In this document: positions 43,101-56,300 of the stretch, in pieces | How positions within the stretch are numbered: the first letter of the stretch is position 1 | Layout of the letters: every line of letters starts with the position of its first letter | Origin: Beroe forskalii | Lineage: Eukaryota; Ctenophora; Nuda; Beroida; Beroidae | Assembly: GCA_011033025.1 (NCBI GenBank) | Contig: WFMF01000020.1 | Coordinates: 930,001 to 994,000, forward strand | Direction of reading: 5' to 3' | DNA length: 64,000 bases | The notes under the pieces: generated by a model | Databases searched by the model: none | What the model saw: the letters and a program-made list of their open reading frames with translations, nothing else | Told to the model about the DNA's origin: nothing | Position numbers and translations under genes: made by a program

Positions 43101-45160
43101 TCAGGTGAGTCATGTCAGAGTGGAGTGGTGTCAGAGTGGAGGGGTGACAGAGTGGAGTGTTGTCAGAGTGAAGTGGTGTCAGAGTGAAGTGGTGTCAGAT
43201 TGAACAGTTGGGGTCAGAGTGAAGTGGTGTCAGAGTGAAGTGGTGTCAGAGTGAAGTGGTGTCAGAGTGGAGCGGTGTCAGAGTGAACTGTTGGGGTAAG
43301 ATTCAATTGGTGTCAGAGTGAGGTGGTCTCAGCGTGATAACTTTAAAAATCACTGGTGTCAGAATAGAATGGTGTCGAAGTAAAACTTCTCCTTTCCTCT
43401 AACCTGAGAGCTGCTCGATAATGTAGGCCCCCGTAACGTACATTATGTTGTTGTATATGAAAGTCTTGTTATCTTTACTGTACGGACAGCTCTGAAAGAA
43501 GGAAATTATTTGCATGAAACATATCGATCAAATAATTGGGAGGATTTACGAAAAAAGACCAACATCTTGATCACACTGGCAACATTCCAACTTTCCAAGA
43601 GAAAGTGCCAAACTCCAATTACTAATAACACTCTTGGCATGACTCCAGGGACTTCTCTTGGCATGACTCCAGGGACTTACCGTACCCATGTACTGCAGTC
43701 GGTCCATCATGTCGGCCACGTCGAATGTGGCGGGCCCAGCGGACCACCAGAAGTCACTGCGTCTCAGACAGGTTGTGTGGGAGAACAGGTCACGAAATGT
43801 TACCTGAAATTTACAGGTTAAAAATTCAGTGAAAACATGAAATTACAACCCCAAGAAGATAATATCTCAATTTCACAAGAAATCAAACTCCTGGCATCAT
43901 TCTGATTCTGAGATAATATGGAAATTAGAACTAGAAAACAACAAGGTAAACTTTTCACAGAATGTTCGAGTTGTTTGGTGTAGAATTGCCGAACTACCAG
44001 CACTTACAGATTCCGTTCTGTTGTCACCCCCCTCGTCTGAAGGCAGTTTGAGGGAGGGGTAGAAGGAGACGATGGGCGTGTCCCATGTGTAACCACTGTC
44101 TCGCAACACCTGAGGGAGGGTTAAATCACGTCGATCAAGATTTAAAATTTATTTAAAAACGACTCTGCGATAAAAAAGGGATGAAAAGCTGATGAAATGA
44201 TACAATTGTTGTCATTGTTTTAGATTATATTGGACAACTGCCAACATTTTTCTCATATATTGAACTTGCTGTCATTGTCAGCTGGAATTCTATACCAATA
44301 TTAAGACTTTCTTAAATGAAAAAAAAAACAAGAAAAAAACAATTGCAGATGTTATAAGTAAATTGTCAGCACCTTATCAGTGATGATTGCAGTCATTGCT
44401 TTGGTAGTGGATCCTATCCCAAACAAGGTGTTCTCGTCCGCATCGTCTTCTGCGTTCCTGAACATTGAGCATTTCAAAGTTGAGATGAGGTCTAGGAGAT
44501 GGGTTTTGTATTCGGTATTCCAGAATTAAAAATATTTTTGATGGCCTCAATCTTGGATCAAAGCCCAAAAACAAAAAAAGTAAAAACAGAAGAAAAGAAG
44601 AAGAGAAAATCAGAAAATAATCGTCACCTCTTCCCGGAAACAAAGGTGAAGTCCCCTGCAGGGTCGTCACCTTGCACCACCCCCACAGTAATGGCTGACG
44701 CTCTGATGCAATTCTCGTCCTGCAACACTGTTTCAAATGATTATGATACCTGTAACACTGGTGCAAATGATTATGATACCTAGTAATTGCAAGTCAGAGT
44801 GGTGCCAGGGCGGAGTGGTGTCAGATTGGAGTGGTTTAAGAATAGAGTTGTGTCACAGAGAAGTGGTGTCAGAGTTAAGTAGTGTCAGAGTGGAGTGATG
44901 ACAGAGTGAATTGAATTCTTGAGTACTAGAGTGGTGTCAAGGTGAAGTGGTGCCAGAGTGGAGTGGTGTCAGAGTAACGACTGAAGTGGTGTCAGAATCA
45001 AGAGATATCAAAATGAAGTGGTTGCAAAAAATAAAGATTTTAAGGATTGGCATAGATACATACCTGTTTCAAGAAATTTCGTGAGGTTTGCAGCATCAAA
45101 AGCAGCACCGGTCAGCCCAATAAGAAGACTCCATAACGCAAATAAGAGCGTGTTATTCAT
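40150..45160 (-). CDS. Secreted serine beta-lactamase-like protein
   Basis: Fourteen exons join in frame: 45160-45064, 44727-44628, 44457-44373, 44109-44008, 43803-43681, 43491-43404, 43004-42845, 42629-42527, 42249-42141, 41752-41618, 41486-41391, 41211-41028, 40599-40513, 40312-40150; 543 residues. A signal peptide (LLFALWSLLIGLTGAA) opens the protein and a hydrophobic tail (LDTFLSTLGLLLYYLTV) closes it, suggesting a GPI anchor. In between is a class C beta-lactamase/PBP4 fold with all three active-site motifs: S-T-T-K at 82-85, Y-N-N at 182-184 and H-G-G at 337-339 in the KTG position. WDTPIVSFYPSLKL, PLGMTETKATF and AAGSVHSTAADMNKYL are also typical. A C-terminal domain (FAGVYTHKAYGSVNVTHEE) follows an acidic insert. 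Animal relatives act as esterases, peptidases or have unknown substrates. N-glycosylation sequons fit an extracellular site. Confidence 0.93.
43015..43380. repeat. 16-bp minisatellite filling an intron of the beta-lactamase-like gene
   Basis: About 20 copies of TGGTGTCAGAGTGAAG and variants fill the intron between exons 43404-43491 and 42845-43004. Same family as at 22780-23160. Confidence 0.9.
44795..45010. repeat. 16-bp minisatellite in the first intron of the beta-lactamase-like gene
   Basis: About 12 degenerate copies of the same 16-bp family (GTGGTGTCAGAGTGGA and variants) in the intron between exons 45064-45160 and 44628-44727. Confidence 0.85.
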
Positions 45161-45807
45161 TCCTCAACAAACTACTTTTCTAATCGTGTTGTCACCCTGT
45201 TGTCAGCCTCTTGTCCTGTTGTCACCCTGTTGTTTTCACCTTGTCCTCACTTCCTTATATTTGTGTCCCTACATGTTCTACATTCCACCTGCGAAGAATG
45301 GAACGAAATGAAACAAAAATACATTAAAAAAGGGAATCAAGAACTGCGAAAAATTTTAGATGCAATATTAGGCAACACCAAAATAAGCAATTTTCATAGC
45401 CAGTGCATAATTTTTTAATGTCAAATCAATTTTCATTTTACACCAAACCGTACATTTTTGCAACCTGAATAGTGAATACTTGATTTCCTGTACTATGGTA
45501 TACAATTCACATTTCATATGGATAGAGAGATAGGGGCGTCGGTCAAATAAACAAATAAACGAAATATAAATGAAAACAATCAGAAAACAAAAAGTTAAGG
45601 CATAATATTCAACTATTAAAACCATTCAAAAGATTGAAGGTCTCTCCTATATTGTCAGGTTAACATATGTAATTGTAAGCCATGATGTGGGAGCGTGACA
45701 GAGGGAACAAAAGTGACTGCAGCTACGAACCTCTTCATGATATTCATTATTCATTATTCAGGGAAGCGCCGCACACACACAGGGCTGTTTAAATGATGTC
45801 ACTTTCA

Positions 45808-46000
45808 TACTTTAATATGGTGTATTAGTGACACTAAACCGTGTGTTTATGTCTTGGATAGCGTACAATATATAAATGTGTCATACAGTATAATGCTGTC
45901 ATTTTTCTATGGTTTAACATGGCGTATTAGAGACACTAAACTGGCTATTTCACATCTTGGACAGCGTACAGTATATAATGTGTACAGTGTACAAAGGGTC
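45808..46000. repeat. Two tandem ~97-bp copies
   Basis: The pieces ATGGYGTATTAG, GACACTAAAC, TCTTGGAYAGCGTACA and GTATATAA recur in the same order about 97 bp apart. Confidence 0.75.
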
Positions 46001-46546
46001 CTGAATAGAAAGGTCTGCTTGGCAGCCACATAATTTGCTTGATAAAATGGCAGTCTATCTATATACCTATGTAACATACATATGCTTTATTCTAATGAAA
46101 AGGTAAGTCACGTGGTAAAAAGACCAAGTTAATTCTCTTCATGATATAGTCTTCTACAGTAGAGACCAATATTTCATTTGTTCTTGAAGTCAATTATTTG
46201 TCATTAAGGAATAAACATGGCAGTAAGTTGAATGGATACAAGAACCTTGGAGTAAAAAATAATTATCAATTAGATCATTCAAAAAAAAGAAAAAAATAAT
46301 AAAAATAAATCACTAAAGAAGAATAAACCAACGGTTTTCTAGCTTGAAACACACGATAAACTGGCTCGCAAATAGCAGATTCTTTGATAAAGCGTGCTTT
46401 ATTGAATCATTTCACTTTTTCAGTTTATAATAGTACATGAGTTTATTAAATTACTCTGTTAATTGCTCATTACAAGTCATCAAACGCTCGATTACTCTGC
46501 ATGGCAAGTTTAAAAACCAATCGTTGTATCCAACAAGAACACTGTT

Positions 46547-46745
46547 CACGTGTACAATTGCTGCGTCACGTGATCAGCAACACCAGCCAATCAGAGCAGC
46601 TTTTAAATCACGTGACTAAAACCATCAGCCAATGAACGGTGATTGCAGATAATCTTTGTGAAAAGCACAGTCAAGTAGGGCTGGATAACACGCGTGCACG
46701 TGCTCAAACTCCATTATTAATCTGCCCACGTGACCTAGTCACGTG
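46547..46745. promoter_or_regulatory. Cluster of six CACGTG E-boxes with CCAAT boxes
   Basis: CACGTG starts at 46547, 46567, 46609, 46697, 46727 and 46740; several sit in the extended palindrome form GTCACGTGAC/ATCACGTGAC preferred by MITF/TFE and USF bHLH-zip factors. Two inserted GCCAAT motifs lie at about 46585 and 46630. The cluster is 600-800 bp upstream of the NTPase start codon and is the likeliest proximal promoter of that gene or a shared one. Confidence 0.6.
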
Positions 46746-47355
46746 ACCATGACAACGTACTATAACAAGTGGCTGTCCGCGATTAGTTGCGATAGAGACC
46801 GTTCCGAAACACCGGATTTTCTACGTACTTGTCTTGATTACTTTACATGCGTTCAATGTTTGATGTGTGGTGCAGATGGTTTGTTTTATATTGGGAATCG
46901 GGGATGAAATTATTCGTATTATCGGTTCCGTTTGCTGGAACCAAATAACCCAGTTATCCTACAACCCAGTTTGTAATGTTCCGTGTTGCTTGCCGAATCC
47001 CCCTCAAATGAGTCTTAGAGACACTCCAGTCAACGTAACGATACTCGTTAGAAATTGATGATTGGTATAGTGAAGCAGCGAAATCTCGAACGAGCCTATG
47101 AGGACTTATCAAAAAGTATGCCCATGTCCTTGCTGAACGGCATGTTAGACAAGGAACTGAAACTTCTGGGTTCCATTCAGGCTCTGCTGCCAACTTCCCA
47201 AGACTTGTTTAATTGTTTTGTTAATTATGTCTCTTGATGCTATTGTAACCATCCTTACTTGAGGTCTCAACGAACCGTCCCTACTTGAATAAGTAAATAA
47301 GATAACCGTCTTTACATTAGATTCTAATTAACCGTCCCAAAATTTGAGTAGTAGA

Positions 47356-50300
47356 ATGCCCACGGCCTACCGTCTCCCGCCTAGGCCTGTCCACGCCACC
47401 GTCCAACGGAACAGAGCAGTGGACGGCCTCCGCAAGGAGTTCACCTACCTGTCCAATGTCAACTCTAACGGTGCTAGAGTCATATACGTCACAGGTAAGT
47501 TGTCATGGAAACACTCACTCGTTTTCATGAAACATCGTGTCACGTTTATTTCTGTCTTGTTAGTTCTAAAGGGTCGCCAGGATAGCCAATCACGCAACAA
47601 CAATCTTCATACCAGTTGCTACGGTTTCCACAAAATACCAGTTGCCATGGTTACCCCACACTTCACAACAGGTCTGCCGGGGACTGGTAAGAAAACAGTG
47701 TGCTACCAGTATGCGGAGGAGTTTATGAAAGTGAAGGATGGGAAACAGAGGATCGTATCCACTTGGAACCTGGAGACCCCAGAGTCTTTGTTCAGGTATA
47801 TTGGAGAATAAGAAAATATTTGGCCTGCTGAAACCACTTGACTTACAGCTTTTAATTCTATCACAATTAAATGTTTATGCTTGAAGACAAAAACAAAATT
47901 GCCAGAAAATATCAAGATACTTAGACACTAAGAAACTTGAAACAAATCAAAAAAATATCTGGAAACTGAGAATATTTGCTTCGAATGTGCGGTGGCCAGT
48001 GTAACATCTTAGCAAGTAGACAAAGTGAGAAAATTATTGCGCACGATTCCGCATTACCCTGTCAAAGGCAGTTCAATACTTCACAAAACATGTCGACATC
48101 ACACGTTTGCTTTTAGATATTTCAGTGTTTCCTTCTTTTCCCTTGAGATACTTATTTTAGATGTTTCCTCATGTTTCCCATGCATAATACTTATGACTTG
48201 AATAAGATGTAGATAGTTGCTAGTGGCAACCTCAGTAGTTGCTAGGGGCAACCAACTTACCAAATTGTCAGGTGTTATAGAGTGAAATCAAAGGTAACTT
48301 CAGTAACTTCTTCCTTACATCTAGCTTTAAGTTTGCACGCAATGAAATGGTGTCACACGTACAAGTTGAGCACTTCGTAATTTCCATGTTGAATTCTGAG
48401 GAATACAGCGAATATTTGCTGCCGGAAGGAAGTTAGGCAAATATATGGCACATGGCACTTCAAGAAGCATAGATAACCAACTGGAATTAGACATACTTAT
48501 AAGAACTAAAAAAGTTTGCAAAAAGCATAGCACATAGGAAGGCCCCATCAGTCTCCCTAAGTCTGCAACCCTCAGTCTCTGATCCACAAAACAAAAGCCA
48601 AGCACTGACAAGCCACAGAGCCAACTTACATTAATGATTAAATTACCCTATTGAAGCATTACAACATATAGAATGTGCAAACTAGAAGTTCTCATCACTG
48701 AGCAAAACATATCACCAGGGATATGTTTTCCCCATCACCCTGCAAGTCACCTTAAGTCACACTCCATCACCTTTGCAGGAGTCTGTGCGACTTGGCCGTC
48801 ATGATGGGCGCCCCCCACAAAACAGAGACAGTGATCCGAAGGAAGTGCCAGCTCATGTCCAAGAGGATCAAAGCTGCAAAACGCGTCTACGAGAGCAAGA
48901 AATCAGGTGAATATAATAAACATCCGAGTCATTGGTTTTGCTGTTCTTATATCTTAAATTATTTGACAGATTATAAAGGGGTGACAACTGCGATAACGAA
49001 ATATATGACAATGAAATACCATTGTTTAACACTCCGTTGAGTTTGAGATAAAATATAGAATTTCATATTTCATTGATGATTCGAAGAGTTTAGTAAATTA
49101 TCAAATTATTTTATTGGGTTATCACAGCTCATGATTCACCACTTTTGACCGAGCATTTTGATGGATATTTCCAAGTATTCTCCCGAATTTAAAACATTCG
49201 TTAGTCAAAAATGAGTCTTAATGTGATCACTGATCAGTTCTGCCAAAATTACCTCATTTTATTCCATCTTTTTTTCGGAGAAAAAAGGCAACTGCCAGCT
49301 TAAACTCTTCCTTCAGCACATTCCATGACTCATCGTTCTGATAAATTATCCTTTATGTCTTGCTAAGCACTCTTAACAACTCCTAAACGTCCCACCGCTG
49401 TTCAAAACCCATCAAATAATGAACTCACCTAATTCTCTCATTTCACTACTCAGAATTCCATTTCCTTCTAAACCCCCGCTCCTCAGAATACAAGCTGCTG
49501 CTGATCCTGACGAATGTGGGCCAGCAGATGAAGAACCTGAGGCAGTACTGGCCCCAGCACGGGGACGAGCAGTGGGGAGACACTCAGGTAACTTGGCAAG
49601 TTTCCAACTTTGCGAAAACCCAAATGAGACTGGCGAGTTTCCAACTTTTTAAAACCCAAATGAGACTGCGAGTTTCCACACAGTGAGATTCGAGAGACCA
49701 CTTACTCACTTAGAAGGAATTGAAATGTTTTAATTAATATCATCAGAATTCTAGAATTTGATGGTATAAAGTAGAGTTGTAAAATCTTACACACTCAGGT
49801 GCTGCTCTGTGTGGACGATGTGTCAGATCTGGGCATCTCCAATGCTGAGATCAACGAGCTCAGCTTGAACAAAGGTGGGTAGATGAGTCTAGGAATTGTG
49901 ATGAGTTTCTTGGTAATCTTCAACATCTTCGCATTTGATGTACATGAAGAATTGCAATTATCTTCCTTTTTATTTTCCTTTGGCAATTATGGAACATGAT
50001 GAGCAATTCATCCTAGGTCTTGTCGAGGAGCAAGCTCTTGCTCTTCTGCACAATCTCTCTGGAAAGAAGGATGACGATGAAGGAGCTAAGTACCTTCTGA
50101 AGGAGCTGAACTACCATCCCATGAGCATTGCACACACTGCCATCTTCTTGAAGTGAGTCTGATCTTGGTGGAATTCTTTGGGGAATATTCTGGCTGAGTT
50201 CCAAGTTTTTATCTATCAAGTTGCTTCAGATGTGGAAATCCATCAGTGGTTTCAATAAGTTCCACCCCACTCCAGGTCTGTGCTGCAGAACCCAGACAAT

Positions 50301-53300
50301 GCTGGCTTCGGGTGGAAGGACTGCCTGGTGAGGATTGAGAAGCTGAAGATGAGTACAGTAGGGCAGTACAACACCAAGCAGAGCCTTGCTCTGACCACCA
50401 TCCTCGAGAACAACCATGCAGTGTCTGAGATGTCTGTCAACAGACTGGGGAGCATCAACCCCTATCTGGAGTGAGTATTAGAGAACAGGAGGAAGGAAGG
50501 GACATATCATCTTAGTGGCTTACATGTTTAGCTGTAGAGTGGGTATAGTGGCTTTCGGTTCAATTATTTGTTTCATGTCTGATTTCTCTGATTCTACTAA
50601 TTGTTTCTAACCATATCTATTTTTCAGGGCTGCATTCACCTTCATCGCTTTCTGCGACAAGGACGACATCTTCAGCATCCCTGTCGATGTCATCTCCAAC
50701 TTCGTCATGGAGGATCTCCGAACAGATGATGATGTGGACAACACCAAGATGGAGAACACTGTCAGAGCCACCATCAAGAGTTGCCCGCTGTTCCTGATCC
50801 CCAAATCAGTGATTAACCTGATGACCATTGAAGCCAAGGATAACATGCCTGCTGATACTGAAGGACTCTTCAAGTCCACTCTCCCACCCAGTCAGACCGA
50901 TATCCTCCCTGAAATTGGAAACGGATGCATGACTGCAGCTACATCCTCAGACCAGAAACCCAAGACAGCCAGTTCCGATGACAAGTCCAAGGAAACTGTT
51001 GTCATGGCAACTACTAAGCCATCAAGCAGACCTGGCACCCAGGAAAAGGCTGGCAGTCGTCCAGCAACCCAAGAAAAGGCCAAAACCCCAGCAGCCACTC
51101 AGGACAAGGCTGCCAGTCGACCTGGGACCCAGGAAAAGCCAGGTAGTCAGCAGCTAACAATAAAAGAGAAGGGAGAGAGTAAACCAGCAACCGCAGAAAA
51201 AGCAAAGACCCCAGCCACCCAAGACAAGCCTGGCAGTCGTCCAGCTACCCAAGAAAAGGCCAAAACCCCAGCCACCCAAGACAAGCCTGGCAGCCGTCCA
51301 GCTACCCAAGAAAAGGCCAAAACCCCAGCCACCCAAGACAAACCTGGCAGCCGTCCAGCAACCCAAGAAAAGGCCAAAACTCCCGCCACCCCTGAAAAGG
51401 GAGCCAGTCGACCTGCAACTCAAGACAAGCCTGGCAGCCAGCCAACAATCAAAGAGAAGCCAGAGAGCAAACCAGCAACTGCAGAAAAAGCCAAGACACC
51501 AGCTACCCAAGAGAAACCTGGCAGCCGTCCAGCAACCCAAGAAAAGGCCAAAACCCCCGCTGCTACTCAGGATAAACCTGCTAGCCGACCCCCTACCCAG
51601 GAGAAGGCACCAGCAACCCAAGAAAAGGCTGGAAGTCGTCCAGCAACTCAAGAAAAGGCACAGACTCCTGCTACACAAGATAAACCAGGCAGCAGACCAG
51701 CCACTCAGGAAAAACCCCAAACACAAGACAAATCCAAAGAAGTAACTGGTAGCCGACCACCTACCCAGGAAAAGGCACCAGCAGCCCAGGAAAAGGCTGG
51801 CAGTCGTCCAGCAACCCAAGAAAAGGCAAAAACCCCAGCAGCCACTCAGGACAAACCTGGAAGCCGACCTGCGACTCAGGAGAAACCAGGAAGCAGACCT
51901 GCTACCCAAGAGAAAGCTGGAAGCCGCCCAGGAACGCAAGGAAAGGACGGAGTGGAGGTGAAATCAGCCCCTCCCACCCCAGAACCCGGACAGAGGGAGG
52001 AGATGAAAACAGCTGCTGTGGAAGGAGAGAAACCACCCACTGCTGATTCAGGGAAAGTGAAGCCACTTCACGCCGAACCCCCTACAGTGGAGGCTGGAGT
52101 CTTCAAGCCACTCATGGCTGAGCCTCCCAGTGCCAGGCCTAAGACCCCAGCTGAGAAGGCCAAGGATGCTGCTCAGATGTCCGGAACCATTGAGAAGCCA
52201 CCCATTGATGGGCGTAGTTCTGCAGCAGACAGATTGGTGGAGGCTAATCTGTATGGAAACGAGCTAGTCACTGGCGAAGTGCCAATTATCGTGAGTACAA
52301 ATAGTTTTTAAGATTAAAATGAGGTTAGTAGGTTGAATATACCTTCCAATTTATTGGGAGTTCCACTCATTATCCAATGCACGTCCAAATTGTCAAATTA
52401 CAACAAAACCAACACTATTCCGGGCAACAGTCCCAATTTAGCGAAAGAAGCTAATGAGTAAATTACAAAGAACAAACTTCAGTCCACTAGTTGCAGTATT
52501 ACAAACTGCTCCTTAACCAGAAACTGGAACGATAATGGTCTAAAATATATTTAACCGCTGTTTAATTATAGCTCCCACAGAAAGAACTGCAACATATTTG
52601 AGCTTTTGAGCTATGAATTAGCTCTTTTCGAAGAGCTTAATTAATTCTTTGAAATATTGATATTGATAATTAAGCTTTAACAAACCTACCTACACCACAA
52701 CCTAATAACTTACTCACTATATTTAACAATTTCACAGAAGAAAAACTAAATTTTTCACAGACTCCCTATTATTTCTCAGAAGCGTGAAGGAAGCGTAGTG
52801 ATAAACGTAGAAGATACACTCAGAGCTTATGAAGACGAAGTCGAGGCAGTCACCTTCAACAGCAGTGTTCACGGAGCTATGAGAAAGTTTGCTAGGAATA
52901 TCGTGCTGAGAAGAGTCAAGGTGAGAAAGGCAGATGAAAAATATATTCGCAAATTTATACTGCGAATGTTCGAAGAAAAATGCAATAGCTCTTCCGGGTT
53001 CCCGTTTGTGGGCGCCAATTTCCCTTCATTTGAATATTCTTTAAATAAATCACCAAGTTTCATTGATTGCAACGAATAGATAAGACATATAGCAACGAAT
53101 GTAATGACTGTGCAGCAAATGCAAAAGTATAATTTGCATTCGGCATCTCTTTAAGCTTTTTGACCGAACGTGTACGCAATTAATTGCCCGTCATTAGGTT
53201 AATTCCCTCTTCTTATACCCAATATCCTTGGTTCCTGAATTTCTCAAGTTCTTGTCATTTTCTCGTTAGATGTGATGAGTGTTCGAAAGGATGTAATGCT

Positions 53301-56300
53301 GACGGGCAGTTGCATTATAATGCGAATAAAGGAATAAATTACTTAGTTTCTGTCACGTTAATATCATATCGTTGCATATTTCAACAAATTAGTTTCGGCT
53401 GTTTCGATATTTAGAAAACTCTCTAAGGACATGGGCGTACGAATTAGTTATGTTCTCACTGCCATTTCATTCCAAAGTTAGAATAAAACTTGACAAAATA
53501 GGGCGTGTCAGATCCGTTTTAGGCTGCCACAAAGCCAAACTGCTGACACATCCCCTTTCACAGGACGGACAGAGCTCCAGCTCCGCCGCCGACACGGTTG
53601 CCCAGCAACGGAAACTCCAGCTGGAACAGTTCATCAAAGCCACCAAGGTCCTCCTGCTGACTTATGAGAGGGTGTTTGACTCCAAGGAGCCCACGGATCT
53701 GGCTAAGAAGAGGATGCTGGGACCCCAGCTCCAGTACTTTGTCAACTGCATGCTCACCAAGTTCAACTTCAAGAACAGGGTCTCCGTCAGGTGGGAAATA
53801 AAACCGAAAACCGGTTAACCAGTGATTTGGTAAACCGAACATTTCTATTTTAGAGAAATAATCGGTTAACCGTAGCCGGTAAACTGGGACTTTTTATTAA
53901 CCGTAACCGGATTCCTTGAGAATTGGTAACAGATTGTTTCATGTTAGTTTCTGATTATAACGTGTAAACTTCTACCTCTTTACTCTCTGTCAGGGCCCTG
54001 AAGTTCTACGCAGACTCCCTGATGTTGCTCGGAGAGTTGGTGAAGGCAGAGGAGGCTCTGGAGACCGCTCAGAACATTGCCTTCCAGTGCTTCAACCCCA
54101 CCGACCTGGATCTGTATGATATCCTGAGGGATAGAGCTAATGCTCTAGGTGAGAATAGGGGTTGAGATTATGCGATTGTTTTCGTTTCTGGTCAGTTTCA
54201 CTGGTTTAAACTGCTTCGTTGAAAGGCCAAATCCTTGATAATTCAGGACTGATCTGAGATAACTATGTTCTCTTTGACTAACCAGCTCCCTCCCCAGCTA
54301 AACTAGGACAGAAGGAAGAGACTGCGGGAGTTTTGGAGCAGTGCATCACGATCATTGAGCAGTTGGATGGAGAGGATATGTTGATGAAGGAGTGCGAGCT
54401 CCTCAACGAACTCGCTCAGGTCCACGGAAACATCGGTGAGTGACTGAGTAGTTGTGATTTGACCAAAGAAGGGGACACAAAGATAAAATTATCTCAAAAA
54501 CTTGTTTAGTTAACGGAAGCACAAGTAAATTCCGGGGTAATAGAATGTTGCTGAAGATGGATTGCTTTAGAAATCTCAGTAAACACACTCTCTCAATCAG
54601 GTAACCTATCCTACGCCAACAAGCTTCCTGGAGAGGTCTCTGAGCATCAAGGAGAGTGTCCACGGGTCCTCGTCCCTGGATATCTGCGATACTCTGAGCA
54701 GGCTGGCTATGTTGAGGAACAAGATGGGGGAGCCCAATCAGGCACACAGCCAGCTCCAGAGGGTCATGAGGATACAGGTGGGTTGGGGTATATGATAAAG
54801 GAAGTGAGGATATAGGTAAGTTAGGGGTATATGTGGGAAGAGAATGAATGTCTATGAGTGGGCCGAGGGGTTAAAATTTGGGCAGGCGGAGGAGAGGGGC
54901 GGCCGTCAGAAAGTTTGGGGAGAGTAATAGCTGAGAATATTACTGAGTATATTACCGAGAATGCGAGTGGGTTGAGATCAATCGAGGGATGAACAGCACG
55001 AGAAATTTACTGCTCTGAAATTCTAATTCACTTCTCATTCCCAGGAGAAGCACGACGTGCCCCGGGCCCAGTTCAGCACTACCCTCTGCAACATGGCGGC
55101 TGTGAATGCTGCTCTGGGAGAGCATGAGAAGAGCAAGGTCCTGTACCAGAGCGTCCTGTCTCACCAGGAGAAGATGTACGGACAGTGGTACCCCGAGATT
55201 GCTACCACCCTCTCAAACCTTGCCATGGTGAGTTCCCATTGCTACCACCCTCTCAAACCTTGCCATGGTAGCTCAATCACCCTGTGTTAGAGGATACTTG
55301 ACACTGGTGTCAGTATGAATTGCGGTCTCGATGCGTACTGGTTTTAGGATGAAATTGTATAAACTGGTGTCAAGGTGAACTTTTGAAGTGGTGTCAAGGT
55401 GAAATGTTGGACTGGTGCCAAGGTAAGATTAAGGTAAGCCATTGAACTGGTGTCAATGTGGAACTGGTGTCAAGGTAAAACTGGTGTCAATGTGAAACTG
55501 GTGCCAAAGACTTCACACACCTTTTCCCAGGTTCACATGGCTTTGGGAGAGTACGAGGAAGCTAAGGATTGCCTGCAGAGGACTCAGAAAATCAGATCGC
55601 GAGTTTACGGTGAGTTCAAAATAGTTTGAAATAAATTCTAAATTTTCAAAATCAGTATTCTTCAAATGATTAAATGAACCGAAAAAAGCACAAATTGAAA
55701 TCACGAATGAAGAAATCATAAAATGACACTCGATGCGCACAAGGAAAATATTCGATGAAATATATTCGACAATGCGCACAACACACGTTGACAGCGAGCG
55801 AACAGTTAAAACACCCAGCTACAAGTCTAACACGGTCAAGTTCCGCGATCAGTCTGGCAAGACACATTTACAGCGAATTATCACACGTTTTGACCAGAAG
55901 GTCTGACTTGTGCCGGACTAAAGTATAAAACTTCGATCGTTTAATGAAGTTAAAATGGGATTTGTTAAGTGTCAGCACGACCACCGTTCCTATGGTTTTA
56001 ACTGGGAATATGGTTAAAACCGATCGTAAAATCTTAGGAAATATGGGATCGGATTTCCTCCCAAAGTTTTATTAATCAGTCATTAACGACATGAATCTGA
56101 GCTGGAATCGAAATCTACTCCGAAATGCGATTTAACACACAGTTAATGAAGTTTTCGCTGAATAATCTCACCGCGTTTCCATGACAACCCACTTCATGTT
56201 ACCATGACACCTCAGGTAAAACTCATCCTCTGGTCGCATCAACCCTCACCAATCTGGCGAGTGTGGTTTACACAATGGGAGACCTGAAGAACGCCATGAC

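Larger units (their letters stand above)
45161..47355. other. Divergent intergenic region
   Basis: Separates the beta-lactamase-like gene (-) from the NTPase gene (+). It holds a two-copy ~97-bp tandem repeat (45808-46000) and an E-box cluster (46547-46745). A 60-codon stretch at 47055-47237 has a protein-like look (LERAYEDLSKSMPMSLLNGM) but ends in a stop and has no clear splice link. Confidence 0.5.

Noticed and set aside
46867-47237. Two 60-codon frames upstream of the NTPase gene
   Set aside because: Both end in stops and no donor links them in frame to the exon at 47356; could be 5' UTR.
51154-51939. 261-codon open frame opposite the TQEK repeats
   Set aside because: Antisense shadow of the coding repeat; repeated codons leave few stops on the other strand and no splice or start context exists.
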